Position numbers and translations under genes: made by a program
Shown: positions 11,600 to 24,109 of the stretch, in pieces
How positions within the stretch are numbered: the stretch's first letter is position 1
Layout: each line of letters begins with the position of its first letter
Source of the DNA: Opisthorchis felineus
Lineage: Eukaryota > Platyhelminthes > Trematoda > Opisthorchiida > Opisthorchiidae
NCBI GenBank assembly: GCA_004794785.1
Contig: SJOL01009857.1
Span: 126,035 to 190,034 of the forward strand
Length of the DNA stretch: 64,000 bases
Reading direction: 5' to 3'
The notes under the pieces: generated by a model
The model's database searches: none
Told to the model about the DNA's origin: nothing
The model's input: the letters and a program-made list of their open reading frames with translations, nothing else

Positions 11600-13770
11600 C
11601 CACCACATCAAGGTGGCAGCTTCAGGTCGGGGTTATTTACCGATGGAGGGCCTCAATTAAAGATCGTCGTTCCTTCTGAGCTGCGCAACTTGACACCTGC
11701 CACGCATTTGTGCGGGCTCATTCATCAATTCGCCTTGCTTCCGGATTACGCATACCGAAGCAGACCATTCCCGTCCATCAACTCTGGCGGGTTTCATTAG
11801 CCCAACAGTGCCGATTTGATCTGGTTGGAGGCCACAGGAAAATCCCAATCACGCTGACGATGGTTGTTTGGAGGCTGAGTTGATGAGAATCAAAAGATAG
11901 TGCTCTCAGCTTTTAGGACATTCCGCCTAATCCATCCGACTGGACCAAATAAACAGTGGATTCCGTCAAGATCAGCAGACCTCATCGATGCCAGTGGTGC
12001 CATACCAGTAACTATCGACCACAATGTTGCACACACAACTCAAACGCCGGACAATCAAGAGATTGAAGAATGACGGAAAACGCTAGTGGATCACGAATGG
12101 AAAACACCTTCGCCGCAGGAAACATTCGCGCTCTAACTTAGTTGATTGAGTCGGCTGATCAAAAGCAAACGGCTCAGCGAAAAACTTGGAATAGTAGTTC
12201 ACTAGCAGAATCCACCTCTAGAGCGGCTGGCTGATGATTATGAAGAACCATCCGGCTGGCCTCCTTGACACAAGCTCTGGAAAGACTCACAGAACTTCAA
12301 TGAAATATCGACACCAGTCCACTACGATATCAGTCATCCAACGCATCTTTCCAAGGTGACAAAGCTCTGATGAGCACTCTCACGACCTTATTGCAGGTGT
12401 AGAGCGAAAATAGAGTACCGGTAGAGTGAAACGCTTCGATCGTGATCCCAATCTCCAAAAAGGGCGCAAGAACACCAGGCGAAAACCATCGCAGTAACAG
12501 CCTGGTAGTCCGAGCTCTCTGGCAGCGCTTTGCGCAGGTTGATCGACTACCAGGAGAGGGATTCGTGAGAATCAAGCTGGGTTTCGCCCCGGCCGAGGAT
12601 ACATTGACCACGTCTCTAATTTTAGACAGGTACTCGACGAATACTACTTTTTCAACGTCCAATATTTTTCCTGAGCTGAACGCTGTTTTTGAATTTGCCG
12701 ATCATCAGAAAGTATGACGGCGCATGGCGATCGAAGTAGTTTATTCTAAGGACACTGTACGCCAACTCCTGTGGGCGCGTACGCATATACAGCAAACTTT
12801 CGCCTAAGTCCACATCGCCCACTGGTGAAAAACAAGGCTGTCGTCTCTCACCACTCCTCTTCACCTTTTTCATTGACGTGCTTCTGGAGATAAGTTGTCT
12901 GACTCTAAAACCTCGGGAATCAAAATGCCCCCGCATCGTCCGTCCAGACACTGAGTACACGGACGATATTGCGCCCCTTATTTTCCTTTAGAGATGCAAC
13001 CCATTTCAAATAACCTACGTAATTCTACCGAACAGTTTGGTATGCTTTTCTTACATGCGAAGTGTTGCTACATGACAGGGTGCGATCAAACCTAAACTTT
13101 ATGCTTGAAGACCAGTCAACTGACGTGGTGAATGAATTTAATTACCGGCATAAGTTCCGGTGGATCGACAGGAAACTTCTCGAATGGGGCCAGGGCAACT
13201 ACTGCCGACGTCTACCGTACGACTTCAGTTTGCCTAGAAAGTTCCGGGCCAAATCGGCTCGGATCTTGTTGAGTGGCATGTGGTGTGTAATGTGGAAACG
13301 TCGGATCATAACATCTTATTCCACTACGCTTTAAACTTTTCAGGCGATCAGTATTGTTTTATGGCCTCTAATCACACAAGATGTACTGTATCTCTCGGTA
13401 TTTGACGACCGCCGTCTTGGAAGTATTGACCGGGTCATGGTGGGAGCATCGGATTAGCAGTGTCAAGGTAAGCCAAACGATTTTAAGAACCCTACCGCGA
13501 CCAACGAGTTACTCACACTCCATAGGATACGCTGGTTAGGACATGAACTTCGCATATCAGAGGACGGTCTACCCCACAGAGCTCTGTGCTGAGTGGGAAC
13601 GACCGAGAGACCGACGGTCTATGACTTGGCAACGAAGTAGGGGAGTACTGGCCAGTAAACCCAGACGGATTGTTGATTGCCGCCTCCTTGAATGGGGACT
13701 CCAGTACTCAACTCATTAATGGTTGGCGACATCAGTTGAACACTGATGTCATGCTGTCGATGATGATGGT
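11600..13770 (+). mobile_element. Older plus-strand LINE, second segment
   Basis: Near 11640 the plus strand reads GGPQLKIVVPSE, matching [13 protein letters not shown] of the endonuclease end in the neighbouring copy; RPFPSINSGG and PNSADLIW follow as in its linker. Reverse transcriptase remnants run from 12430 (IPISKKGARTPGENHR) through 12600 and 12850 (GCRLSPLLFTFFIDVLLE), 12955 (TEYTDDIA), and the C-terminal region near 13500. The end near 13735-13770 has NTDVMLSMMM coded by a GATGATG repeat, the 3' tail of the element. It continues the LINE interrupted at 7575. Confidence 0.65.
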
Positions 13771-14389
13771 TGGTGACACCGGCAGATATCGTCCAACTAC
13801 GCAGTCGACGGCACCCTGCATCAAAGCTATTGCTTCCAAGATATTGCTTCTCGGTCTTCCGCTTCATGAAGTGATTAGACTGATTCAACAACAACCAACA
13901 GACTACGCCACGGCCTCCGATGCCGAGTCATATCTCCTCTGTTGCCCCATTTTTCGGCTACCGAAACTGTAGCATTTAGAACCAACGTACCTCTGATACG
14001 TGGTTTATGGCTGATGAACTGAACTGCCCTATCCTCAATCTTTCTTTCAGTATCCACAGGTGAACTACCTTGATTTGGCTGCACTCGGGTATTTGCAGAC
14101 GACGCTACCACATAAATCCACTTGTCACCATTCCCAGCGATCTACTGCAGTCGAATGCAGACGACTGAGACCTTGAAAGTCGACCCTGCTGACATCTTCA
14201 GTGTGACTTGATCTAATACGACGATACTCAACCTCTCTCCCACTACTTTCATCGCCTCACCTCCAATGCCTCTACCCACCGAATCCGACTATTCCACGAT
14301 ACTCCACTTGCTTTTTTCCTGGTTTCCCATTTTCCAATAATCTCCTCTGATCAGCTCATATTAGACTAATTGCGACTCAGGCTCCAAGA
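13771..14389. other. No gene recognised
   Basis: No exon or repeat family is convincing here. It lies between two LINE remnants. Confidence 0.3.
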
Positions 14390-16165
14390 AGAGTTGGACT
14401 AAAATTTGGGTCCCGGATATTCCTCTCCTCCCGGTAATTCCCAATCAACAAATCTCGGACTCGCCCCATTACTGAATACTGCTAACCTCTGCGAAGGAAT
14501 CTCACAAGCGAGAAGTGGATCATGTCTGCTTACACCCCAACCGATTGTAGCTCTGACACCAACAAGGATAACTTTTATGACGTCTTGAGTGTCCCGTTAA
14601 GGCGGACTAATAACACATATCGTTGCGGTTGCCGGAGATCTGAATGTACAAGTGAGCACACTTAGCGAACCTGATAATTAATTTGCTGGCCGACTTGAAT
14701 TAGACTTGGTACGTAGGAACAATGTCGAACGACTGTTTCAGCTATGTGCCAAACGCAGGTTGTTTTGATGCAGTACTAACTTCCGAACTAACCGAAGTCG
14801 TGTGGCTAAATGGTGTCCTTCAACAGCGTGCCGGCCACGGACTCAAAATGACTACATTGCAATCAGTTACCGATGGCGCAGACCGATAACTGTCGCTCAC
14901 ATTAGAACATGTGGAATCTGACACGGAACTTGCCCGGAGTAGCTCCTCCCTTTGCTTTCCAAGGATACATGAGGGGCAGACGACTCGGTTAGCAACTGAG
15001 AGGCCTGCAGATCCCGAATGTAAACGACTCCACCAGAACCGTCCTCTTCAGTCTCTTCGAACAGTCTCCAATCGCACCGCAAAGAGGTCATAGCATCCTT
15101 GTGCACTGCCGAGTGTTTCGCCTGTGGCACGGCGCTCCCAGGACTCCTTAAATACTGGATAGAAGATAGAATAGAGGCGCTGCCTGAATATCGTACAAAT
15201 GTTGCCGCCGGTCCCGAACACATCAGACGTTAAGTGGAACTCGGACCATGAAGACTTGTTGACACAGAAGGCTAAGGAAATGAAACAGGTGCACGGAACG
15301 AGAATTCCAGATTATTTCGGTTGATCTGCGCGACCGGCCCCGGAAAATGCTGGTGAGCGAAACCATCAAAGATCAAAGTGGCGCGACCATTTCCAACAAG
15401 GAATACCTCGACCGCTGGGCCGAATAGCTTGAACATTTCTCGTGGCCACCTGCTGCCGAGCATTTGGATCCTCGAAATGTAGTAGAACCCTGGATGGTGA
15501 ACCTGAAACCCTCTACTGCTTCGGAGGCTTATGACTGCATATGTTTTCTCAAGCACCACCAAACTCCTGGTCCGGATGACTTCCCACTTGAACTGATCAA
15601 GAATAGGCAAAACGTAATCCATCGGTGCTTGTCTGATTGATTTGCTAGCCTCTGAGAAACTGATACTGTCCAAAAATGGCGAATGGACAGAAGTGCCCAT
15701 TCTCGAAGACACCCCTAGTGAGTGCGGAGATCACAGGAGAAAGCTTGACTCCGGTTGTAGCGAGACTGTTGGCGACACTTGTCCTTCGTCGCCTTGTGGT
15801 GGAACGTGAAGCATTAATTCTAGAGCAGCAAGCTGGATTCCGACCCTGTAGGGGTCGCGTTGACCAAATGTGCACACTTCGCCGTGCGCTAGAACAAAGC
15901 TGGATGCATAAATGAACCACAATATTAGTAGTCATGGATTTCCAAAGCGCATTCTCCTTGACACGATTGTTCAGCAGGGAATTTTGAGGTGCCTACACTT
16001 CCAAGTGCTTAATCAGACAATCTGAAAAGAAACGGACAGCCCAAATGCCACTGATATCGATCAGCCGCCATTTCTTGCAATGTCTTCAATCAAGCGCAGG
16101 AAGGGTTATGGGAATCCCACCCTGCAACTTTTACCGAACCAACAACGCCCAAAAACCTTTGTAAG
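14390..16165 (+). mobile_element. Decayed RTE-like LINE, plus strand
   Basis: Visible pieces are the endonuclease AGDLNVQV motif near 14640, LFQLCAKRRLF near 14740, DYIAISYRWRRP near 14860, then the reverse transcriptase block with LVLRRLVVEREALILEQQAG near 15780-15830 and a VVMDFQSAFS motif A near 15930. The copy ends near 16165 where a minus-strand LINE begins, giving a tail-to-tail pair. Stops and shifts are frequent. Confidence 0.65.
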
Positions 16166-16179
16166 CTTTTTCACACTCT

Positions 16180-18960
16180 TCGGCCACGTCATACATTGCC
16201 CAGCTCGCGGCTTGATGATGATGTGATTCGAACCTTTGAGATTCTCGCACGGACTTCATCGGACACAATTCCATCAGAGCTAATAAAGCCATCGAGGTGT
16301 GTAGAATTCACCACAGCCTCAAGTGGTTCTCCTTGAATTGTAAGCGAGATGTTGACAGACCGCATGACCTTTGCTCTTTGAAGTCTCAAAGCGCATGCCA
16401 AAAGATGGTTTGATGGTGGTTAGTTAATCCAACAAGCCTTGTCGATGTCGTCTGCGTACTCCAGATCTGCAAGATTCTCACCAGCAACGACTTGAACACC
16501 AGGGCTTTGAAGACCATCCAGCGTTTGTCTCATTATTTTATCGACGACGAGGTTGAACAAGAATAGAGTGGAGTCGGACACCACTTTTCGTAGAGAAGCC
16601 AAGAAGTAAGTGAATATAGGGACTGGATAGTGTTCACAAACTTCTGGAGCATATCCAATTAAGCAAGTGTGGTTACGAGGACTGACAGAGTGGCAGAATG
16701 GAACGCACCCGTGAAGTCAAGGGACACCAAGGTTGTGGATCGTCTGTACATACGGCGTTGCTCTCGCACATCACGGAGTGTGGATATGTGGTCAACGTAA
16801 CCTCTACCCAATTGAAATCCTGCTTGATGTTCATGAATCAAGGATTGGCGTACCGCTGTAAGACGACGAAGAATCAGTGGCGCCAGAACCTTTGTTACAA
16901 CGGAAGTCAAACTGACACCCCTGTGGTTCACCGCAAGTACCCTTTTTTAAAATGGGCACCGTTGTCAGCCCACCCCAGTTGTCTGAGATTGTCTCTTTCT
17001 CCTAGATAGACGCAAATAAGCTAGACAAGCACTGACTGAGAAATTCAGCGCCATCCTTAAAAAGAGCAAGTGGAAGATCGTCAGGACCAGCAGCACGACT
17101 ACGCCTGAGTAGAGATATACACTCGGAATATTCTGAAGCTGAAAGGGGGTCCCATATTCACAGCCCACCTTTTTGTTGAAGGCCACAATTCGATACTGAG
17201 GGGTAGCAGGTGGCCATCTGAATTGTTTTTCGAAGTGCTGTGCCCAACGGTCCAAACATTCTCCTTTGCTGAATATAAGACAGCCATTTTAGTACCTGAT
17301 AGTTTCGCTGACAAAAGGCTCCCGAGGACCAGTCGAACAAATCAAGTGGAATAGCTTGCGAACGTTACCAGAATTTTTCACATTTTTCATTTGTTCGGCC
17401 TTTCGCGTCCATCAAGGTTCTAGGTCTGCACGGACACTCAGTTTCGCCTAGCGCCGGATTGAGTTGTGGTTGGGGCTAGGCGGAACCTGCCGCCGGGCCT
17501 CCAGTAAAGCCACGGTCCTATCGGATATCCAATGTTTGGATGAGGTTGGCTGGGTTGTACCGCAAACATAAGTTCCCGCTTTGAGTAGCACTTTGGATAT
17601 CTGTTCCTGGTGGTCGTTGATGCCGGACATCGGACCACCCGGAAGGCGTTCGAGGAGCCTGTTCTGATAAGTTCGTTTTATTTCTGGGCTCACTTCCCTC
17701 TCAACAGCTAACCAAGCGTGCGTTTTGGGTAGATCTCAATTGCGCAATGAAAAGCAACAGCAGATAAGTGCACGGTCTGAGTCCAAGGTGGTATTCCGGA
17801 AGGAACGCAGGCAGTGATCAACCCTCGCCACCAATAACCGATGGTGATGTGGTCTATTTGAATTTAGATCTGGTTCGCTTGTGGGCAACACGCAGTCAAG
17901 TGATTTCTGCTGTTCCGGAAATTAGTACTGCAAAAGACCAACATAGAAATTGTCCTTGGCCGATTCAGAGAGAAATTCCGTTAGAGCGCCAGCAGACACA
18001 ATAAACAGGGTATGATGGACTACATCTCCTCGAGAGATTTCACGGGCGTTGCCGAAGTAACAGCGCAGAGGCGACTAGCAACGGGCATATAATCAAGAAG
18101 AAACGCGTCCGCTCGATCATTCAGTACAATAAGCACCCCAGTATATCCAACAACAGCAGCCTGTGCATCACCAGGATTGCACAGCCGGGACCCGAAAAAG
18201 CGCAGGGGGGCAGTCAGTTCGACTAGAGAACTTGCGTCCGGTGTACTTGTTTCGGACATACAGCACACATCAATCCAGCGTATGAGCAAGAGGCACCTGT
18301 TACACTACATGCTTCAGTGTGCGAACATTACACGCAGCTAAGTAGAGCGGCTTTGACAAGGAACCCGGCGTCAGTGCTTGGAGATTGATTTCGGGCTGCC
18401 TGAGGCTGTCAGCGCCGGTTGACGAGCAGATGTTGCGGCCAAAACCGATGCAAGACAAACGCGGTCATCTGTCTTAACGGATGTCTACAAGGAGAGAGTT
18501 ATTAATGGGGTGGGGGAGAGGAAAGAAAAAGTATCTGGTAGAGGAAGAAGGGAGGTATCAGCAGTAGCCTGTTTTCGTTTACCCGCCCTGCTGTATGCAG
18601 TAAGGCGGCCGGGTTGATGACTCCACGCAACGGCTGATGTCACATGAGAGTATTATTGCTTGTAAGTAACATGGCTGTCCGTGGGTTAGGATACCTGTGG
18701 GGGGCCCAGACCTAGATAGAACGACTAGGGTTCTCGACCAAAGACTTTGACTCAAAAGCATGACCTCAATGTAGCGACGTTTGGCGGGAAACGCAAGTGC
18801 ATTACACTTTTTAGAAAACAGCTCGCCACACATGTTCCAAACCCTAGCATGTGGGACCAAGAAACTGTGTTGATCAGACCTCCAACCACTGACGAACCTG
18901 ATATGGACGACTGAGTGTCTCACGAACACCTCCTAGTCACGGAGGCGCATGAATTGTCAC
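16180..18960 (-). mobile_element. Decayed RTE-like LINE, minus strand
   Basis: In the minus direction: endonuclease near 18280-18020 (WIDVCCMSETSTPDASS, PVASRLCAV), linker near 17640-17440, MDRWAQHFEKQFRWPPAT near 17255, the reverse transcriptase (NHRGVSLTSVVTKVLAPLIL, near 16930; LVSLDFTGAFHS), YADDI near 16450, and the palm end with a GFISSDG box near 16290. An N-terminal remnant with a 'Q-S-x-W-S-R-T' block reaches about 18800. The 3' end appears cut at about 16180. Confidence 0.65.
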
Positions 18961-19739
18961 ACCATAGTAAGGTCCAATCTCTTCGTGACGGAACCGATAG
19001 CAACGGCGCTTTGCTGTGGGTTTCTATCCAGTGTGGCTGAATGAGTGTATGGAGGTGTAGGCATCTAAGTATGCTATCACTAATTTCCTCATCCACTCTT
19101 TAAAATAAGGCTTTCAAATAAATCACTGTTGTACGACAGCGAAGCACCAGTGTTGACCACTGTCGTGATTTCGCTTAAAATGATGAAGCTCTTGACATAA
19201 ATTCTATTTCAGGATCCTATTCTTCCCCTTGCTCGGCCACGTACAACCGTGAATCAACTACTTTCTCCACAGGCTGGATTATGTATCAGATACCTGAGAT
19301 CCGAATCAATGTCGCTGACTACGCTAACGGGATAGTTTGGGGACAACTGCGAAACCCACTCAGTTTGGTCCCAAACTAGGACTGTAAACGGGAGTCACAA
19401 ACACGAGGCATTTTCTAAGTACACTACTCATTTACAAACCGGTCAGTGAAATAGTTGAAGGAGCAAGTCCCCAATCCGAGTAAGAACACGTTCTAACTAC
19501 CAGGCCGTAGAAGTCGATTTTCGAGTCGGCCGTGCATGGATCTCTCCAGAAGACTTGAAAATGCGGTATAGAGATAGTTCTCTTCTCTCCAATGTATGGT
19601 CATCCGACATCATAGATTTTCGGTCGTTAGAGTCCGCCATTCGTGAGATTGCATCAAAACAAAGGAGTTCGAAAGCGCTTCTACGTAATAAGAAAGTTCA
19701 GTGTGGCGATCTAGTACCCCCATCTGTGGCCTGAATACA
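18961..19739. other. No gene recognised
   Basis: No supported feature. A word near 19120 resembles one near 6895. Confidence 0.3.
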
Positions 19740-20619
19740 TTTCATGATATATTCACCGAAAACTCCCGAAGTAGATGCTTCTAGTGCTGGCGTATACTGG
19801 TTGGCGGTATCCAGTTAGTTGACGGATCAAAAAACATCGTTCAGCACAATCAATGCTGATGTTGGTAAACTGGGTGTCAAACAATTTCACATCGATAGGA
19901 TATGATCTAGTCAACATGTACGCCGACTCAGCTTCAGACACAGGTACTGGGCCTGGCACAGTTCGAGAAACCACAAAAGTAGGGTCCTCTACATACAGGA
20001 GACTCCTGCCATAATGTAGTCATCGTAGTTGCCTGGAGTAAAATGGAAGCATTTCGAATCGGGAAGCCCAGAACAGCTTTTTAACAACCCCAAGTACCTA
20101 TGGTGCCAACTTGTTTATCAAGAGTTTAGTTTACAATGCTGCAATTCTTGTAGCACCTGACCGATACTGCCTCTGAAGCATTGCCAGTGTCTGATGAAAA
20201 CACCTGGTCAGTTATATTCAGATGGTCTTCGAGAAGGACAATCAGGCGACCTTTGGGTATGCTTGTTAGGTCACGTACTTTGAGTACCAAACAAGCGTCC
20301 AAATAACGGAACCACTTCCTCTCACATGTTGCGTTCATTCAGCATAATCACGATGAGAGCTGTAGTCTCCGTAGATAGAGAATCCGATACGGACCAAATA
20401 GAGAAACAACGAAAAACAATCACCAGCTGCACTACAGCCTATACCTAGTTCTTCATAGCACCCACCAAAAATGCTGAACTTTGGGCCAACTGGGTCTGTG
20501 CCGAACTGATGCGAACTATCGCCTTCAACGAGTAGCTGACCCCATCCATAGCCCTCTATCACAGGTGAACCGAGGTACCTCGGTACGCGGTTTAACGCCA
20601 CTGCACAGCACCGGCTCAC
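19740..20619 (-). CDS. Possible exons of an unrecognised gene
   Basis: Three open minus-strand segments follow each other: 20619-20335 (includes SPVIEGYGWGQLLVEGDSSH), 20338-20126 (RKWFRYLDACLVLKVRDLTS) and about 20015-19753 (YGRSLLYVEDPTFVVSRTVP and then NISIDCAERCFLIRQL). All three have a protein-like composition and cysteines, suggesting secreted or extracellular parts. I could not fix splice sites for all of them, so the limits are open frames and not exact exons. A decayed retroelement is an alternative. Confidence 0.28.
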
Positions 20620-20620
20620 T

Positions 20621-22634
20621 CATATTTGATGCTACAAGCAACACTTACCGATATACCAAAAAAGTGATGGCATGGTGATATAGCAGAGTAATAGACACAA
20701 GGACGAAATAAAGTTGGGCGAGAACATATTTGTATATTGCACGAATGTACACTGTGAGCCACAGCGCCCAGCCAGCTAGAGTAGTAACCCCAAGCGAGTG
20801 TCGCGATCAGAAATCAAGGGATTTGCGTGTAGGCTGCTAAGAAGGATCGATTCAAGAAAACTATCACCAAAGTTATCTGAGGCACACAGACAACATAATC
20901 CCTAGTTTGCGCAGTCAGTTTGACCACGAGTATACAGGTGTTTAATGTCGTGGGGGATTGTGTACAGTACTGCCACGAATCTTTACCTTCTCACAAAACA
21001 GCGCAATACGATCCCTCAGTTTTACGCGAGGACTTACAAGTTTGGGTCATTCGAGATATCGGATCTTGGGGAGACCAACGTGCACAAGCGAGGGAAAGAC
21101 GTGCAGGAGCCTTAATGGGCTCCCACTAAGATCCCCTCTAGGCGTCGAAGTGAAGAAAAACTGTGAAAAATAAGAATATGTTCGTGTTCGCGTAGTGTTA
21201 CACGGTGGACCACGGGGGCAAGGATTTCAAACCGAGGTATGATGTCAGTCGGTACGTTGCAGACTTCACCGTTGTTGTTGATCCTCCATGCAGTTCGTCA
21301 CATTCGTCGCCGAAAACTACAGTTGAGCATCGTGACCAGATGCGTGCCGGAGCTTGCAGAGAATGCAATCGCAAAAAAAACGAGAAGCGCTACCGGCCGG
21401 GTATAACCTGGACGAGTCGATGCACGAACGGTTTCGAAGTGCTTTCGTCGTCCCGGATGTGCCTTGCTTTTTTCAGTCACACAAAACCCTTGCACCTTGG
21501 TGTCCTTAACAAACACGTTGAATGAGAAAACTTACGTCTACAGATACGCGACGCCTCGATCAGCGCACCAATCGGGTTGGGCGGGTCGTACGGGAGACGA
21601 CAGGCTGGTGGTTGGATATTTTGGAGGATCGATAAGTAGTTCGGAAACTAAGGATATCAGTAAACGCGTACTGGAAACGGGTGTCACCTGCTGACCTGTC
21701 GGCACAATTCGCTTCCTAGTGGAAGGTAGTCAATGGTCTGACGAAAGATGAGCCCTTGGTCACGTGATGTCGGATAGCACCTGGAACAGTCGTCAAGTAG
21801 GATGCCTCCAAATCGATTGCGTCGTCGCTACTCGATTCGCAACAAGACGAAAAAGGCCATCGGCAGTTAGTTACCAGAGCCTTCTTACCTCCTTTCCGTT
21901 CAGGGTAGTGGTCATGCCATCAGACACTCAGTCAAAAGATCAACAAGGTGAAGACAGTTGTTTTAGCCAACGATGTGGAGCGTTGGCTTACCAGAAACAC
22001 AACTGTTGAGTATTTGGTCGGCGACACCCAAGGATCTGTCGAGTGCGTCCAGTGAAATGCCACGCAATTCGATAGGGGGACGTTGTAGCCACATCGATCT
22101 GATAGAGTTTCAGAAATTCAGTGCATTTCGTGCGGAAATTTCGGGGATTGATGGCCACCCAATCTTGCTGCCGCATGGTTGATGCTTCTTCTGATTGCGA
22201 AGGGCCCACGTATGCCAAGATGGACTTTCTAGGGCTGCTCGTGCTGGCAGCGTGCTTCACAAAACCGAGAATGTGCGGTAGCAACGCAGCCACAACATTT
22301 ACTAGAACTTCTACTTACGCGTAATATGACTCGCAGCTGCAAAAACACTCTTAAGAAGGCGAATGGCACGTCATGTGCATTGCCACCCTCGTTCCGACTC
22401 TAGCGAGGACATCACCTCACATCACAGTAAGGTGGAGGTGAGCCAGTGAAGGATCTACAAAAAATTCTTGCTCGACTTAAGACGAAAATCGAAATGTAGA
22501 AAATGCCCGTAATAAAAACGTCGAAAATCTCGAATCCACCTGTTTTCGTGGTTCCAAGCTTGCCAGCTTCGTGCTTGGAACGCTCTAATGATGTACCCAG
22601 GAGATCGACGGCGCAACGACATACATAGCGATAA
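20621..22634. other. No gene recognised
   Basis: Nothing convincing is seen; short open frames overlap on both strands. Confidence 0.3.
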
Positions 22635-23003
22635 GTGACCCTAATACGAAAAGAAGCTAGCCAGAATGAACAGATGTGGATATTGCAGGGATACGCAATC
22701 CGAATAAGCAATGACGGACATCGTGCTGCGCTAAGTAGAAGCCCTGTGCACGCACTGTGCGTTTTTAATAACGAGGTTAGCGTGTATGCTGTTCAGGATG
22801 GTTCACTAATGGTTCCTGAAGCGTATGGAAATACCTCAACGCTTACCTATGCACAAAGGGCTAAGTTGGTTTTATTACGAGTTTACACGCTTGGTATTGT
22901 GACTGCTACACATGGTCGGTGGGAACATACTGAGCCACTGCATACGCCTTTTGACAGCAGCAACACACCAACTACAGGAGTTATACGAACCTCGTATGGT
23001 TAA
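22635..23003 (+). CDS. Uncharacterised 122-codon open frame
   Basis: The frame is longer than its neighbours and has ordinary-looking composition (for example SPVHALCVFNNEVSVYAVQD and TYAQRAKLVLLRVYTLGIVT). No family, splice frame or promoter is recognised. It may be an exon, a pseudogene or chance. Confidence 0.25.
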   Translation: MTLIRKEASQNEQMWILQGYAIRISNDGHRAALSRSPVHALCVFNNEVSVYAVQDGSLMVPEAYGNTSTLTYAQRAKLVLLRVYTLGIVTATHGRWEHTEPLHTPFDSSNTPTTGVIRTSYG

Positions 23004-23097
23004 GCCACAAACGCCAATGAATCACAAGAAAGCATAGCGACTGCACCTCAAGCTGAAACCGGTAATTGTATATTGCTGGGTATAACCGCGCAGCTAA

Positions 23098-23290
23098 CAC
23101 TGACCTCGAGATAGCATAGTGGTTCAGGCGCAAACCAAGTGACCGGACGGTCCGTGGTTCGAACACAAGTCCGGCATCTCCACTGCTCCTGTCTAGGCTT
23201 GGGTAAACTGGCAACACCTCAGCCTTCGTGCTTACTTCGGGTGACATGACAGCTAGGCACCGAAAGGGTGCTACAGCTGAACGATTATTC
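23098..23290 (+). repeat. tRNA-derived SINE family A
   Basis: A-box-like gcatagtggttcaggcg and B-box-like ggttcgaacac are followed by the family body (ggcttgggtaaactggcaa, ggcaccgaaagggtgctaca) and an AT-rich tail (atttcatttattatt). The same order is seen at 31.2 and 41.2 kb. Confidence 0.8.
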
Positions 23291-23337
23291 ATTTCATTTA
23301 TTATTAACACAAAATAAAAACAAATGCGTAAAACCGA

Positions 23338-24082
23338 TCACCTACTAAATGGCCAAATAAGACCACTCACTTGGCCACTATCCACAAAAAGTGCCATATG
23401 TAAGAAGTGTTCTGTGGCGCCTGGAGATGATTCGGATTCAGTCATTCCCAAACACAATTCTTCCTCACGGCTGAGATAATTGACTGAACCACCTGTTCTT
23501 GTTAGTCCCGTTGCCCAGGGACCCTGTGGCACATTGAGAAACGAGGATTCTGTGACCAACAGAGCTGTCTCTGGCCGTGCAGATAGCTTGTCCCTTGCAA
23601 ACTGACGCACTGCGAGTCCGTGCTCCGAAGCCATTCAACAGTTAGCGCTGTCACCGGATAAGTAATCTGAAAAATCTTGGTAGTCTAAATTTCCAGGGTG
23701 AAGAAGTGGTTAGAATTAGTACGAACAAGAAGGCGTTCACATGGTGACTTACCTACAGCAGGAGATTTGTTGTTTTCCAACGCAGGGTTATGTTCATTCT
23801 AGGTGTCGTCCACGGATCCTCCTGAATTAGCGAACGAAGCCGAAAGTTAGGGATCCAACTGTATAACTGAGTGAAACCCAGGATGATTCCACGTAGTGTT
23901 GCAACGAGTAGAAGGCTGGTTCCAAGTAGCAAATACGACTCGCGGACAAGTCCGTCGCCAGGTTTAGAATTCATAGCTACAGCACCGCCTCGTAGTTCCC
24001 TAGGGACGTCAACCAGTCATGGCAATGATGGCTTAGCCGCAATTGCCGTACCGAGATCTGTAAGCCAAAAAGCCACTGCCAT
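23338..24082 (-). pseudogene. Possible coding remnant or exons, with one in-frame TGA
   Basis: On the minus strand a frame runs from ATG at 24082 (MAVAFWLTDLGTAIAAKPSL) to a TGA at 24019-24017, then on in the same frame to 23753 (VPRELRGGAVAMNSKPGDGL, then a hydrophobic segment SYLLLGTSLLLVATLRGIIL). It ends at TAG directly before a GTAAGT donor-like site. A second frame at 23634-23338 (ALLVTESSFLNVPQGPWATG) follows. A membrane protein gene or its decayed copy is possible. No family is recognised. Confidence 0.25.
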
Positions 24083-24109
24083 TCTCGGCTTACTAGGCAG
24101 CTAAGCGGT

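Larger units (their letters stand above)
7590..11610 (-). mobile_element. Nearly full-length RTE-like non-LTR retrotransposon
   Basis: This is the best LINE copy of the window. In the minus direction it has a 5' leader from about 11610, an endonuclease open frame (11194-9380), a reverse transcriptase region (9379 to about 8240), a C-terminal region to about 7860, and a 3' end made of a short GATGAT-type repeat (7597-7622). A simple-repeat 3' end rather than poly(A) is typical of RTE-clade elements; CR1- or Jockey-type membership cannot be excluded without a tree. It sits inside an older plus-strand LINE. Frame breaks show the copy is dead, but relatively young. Confidence 0.85.
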
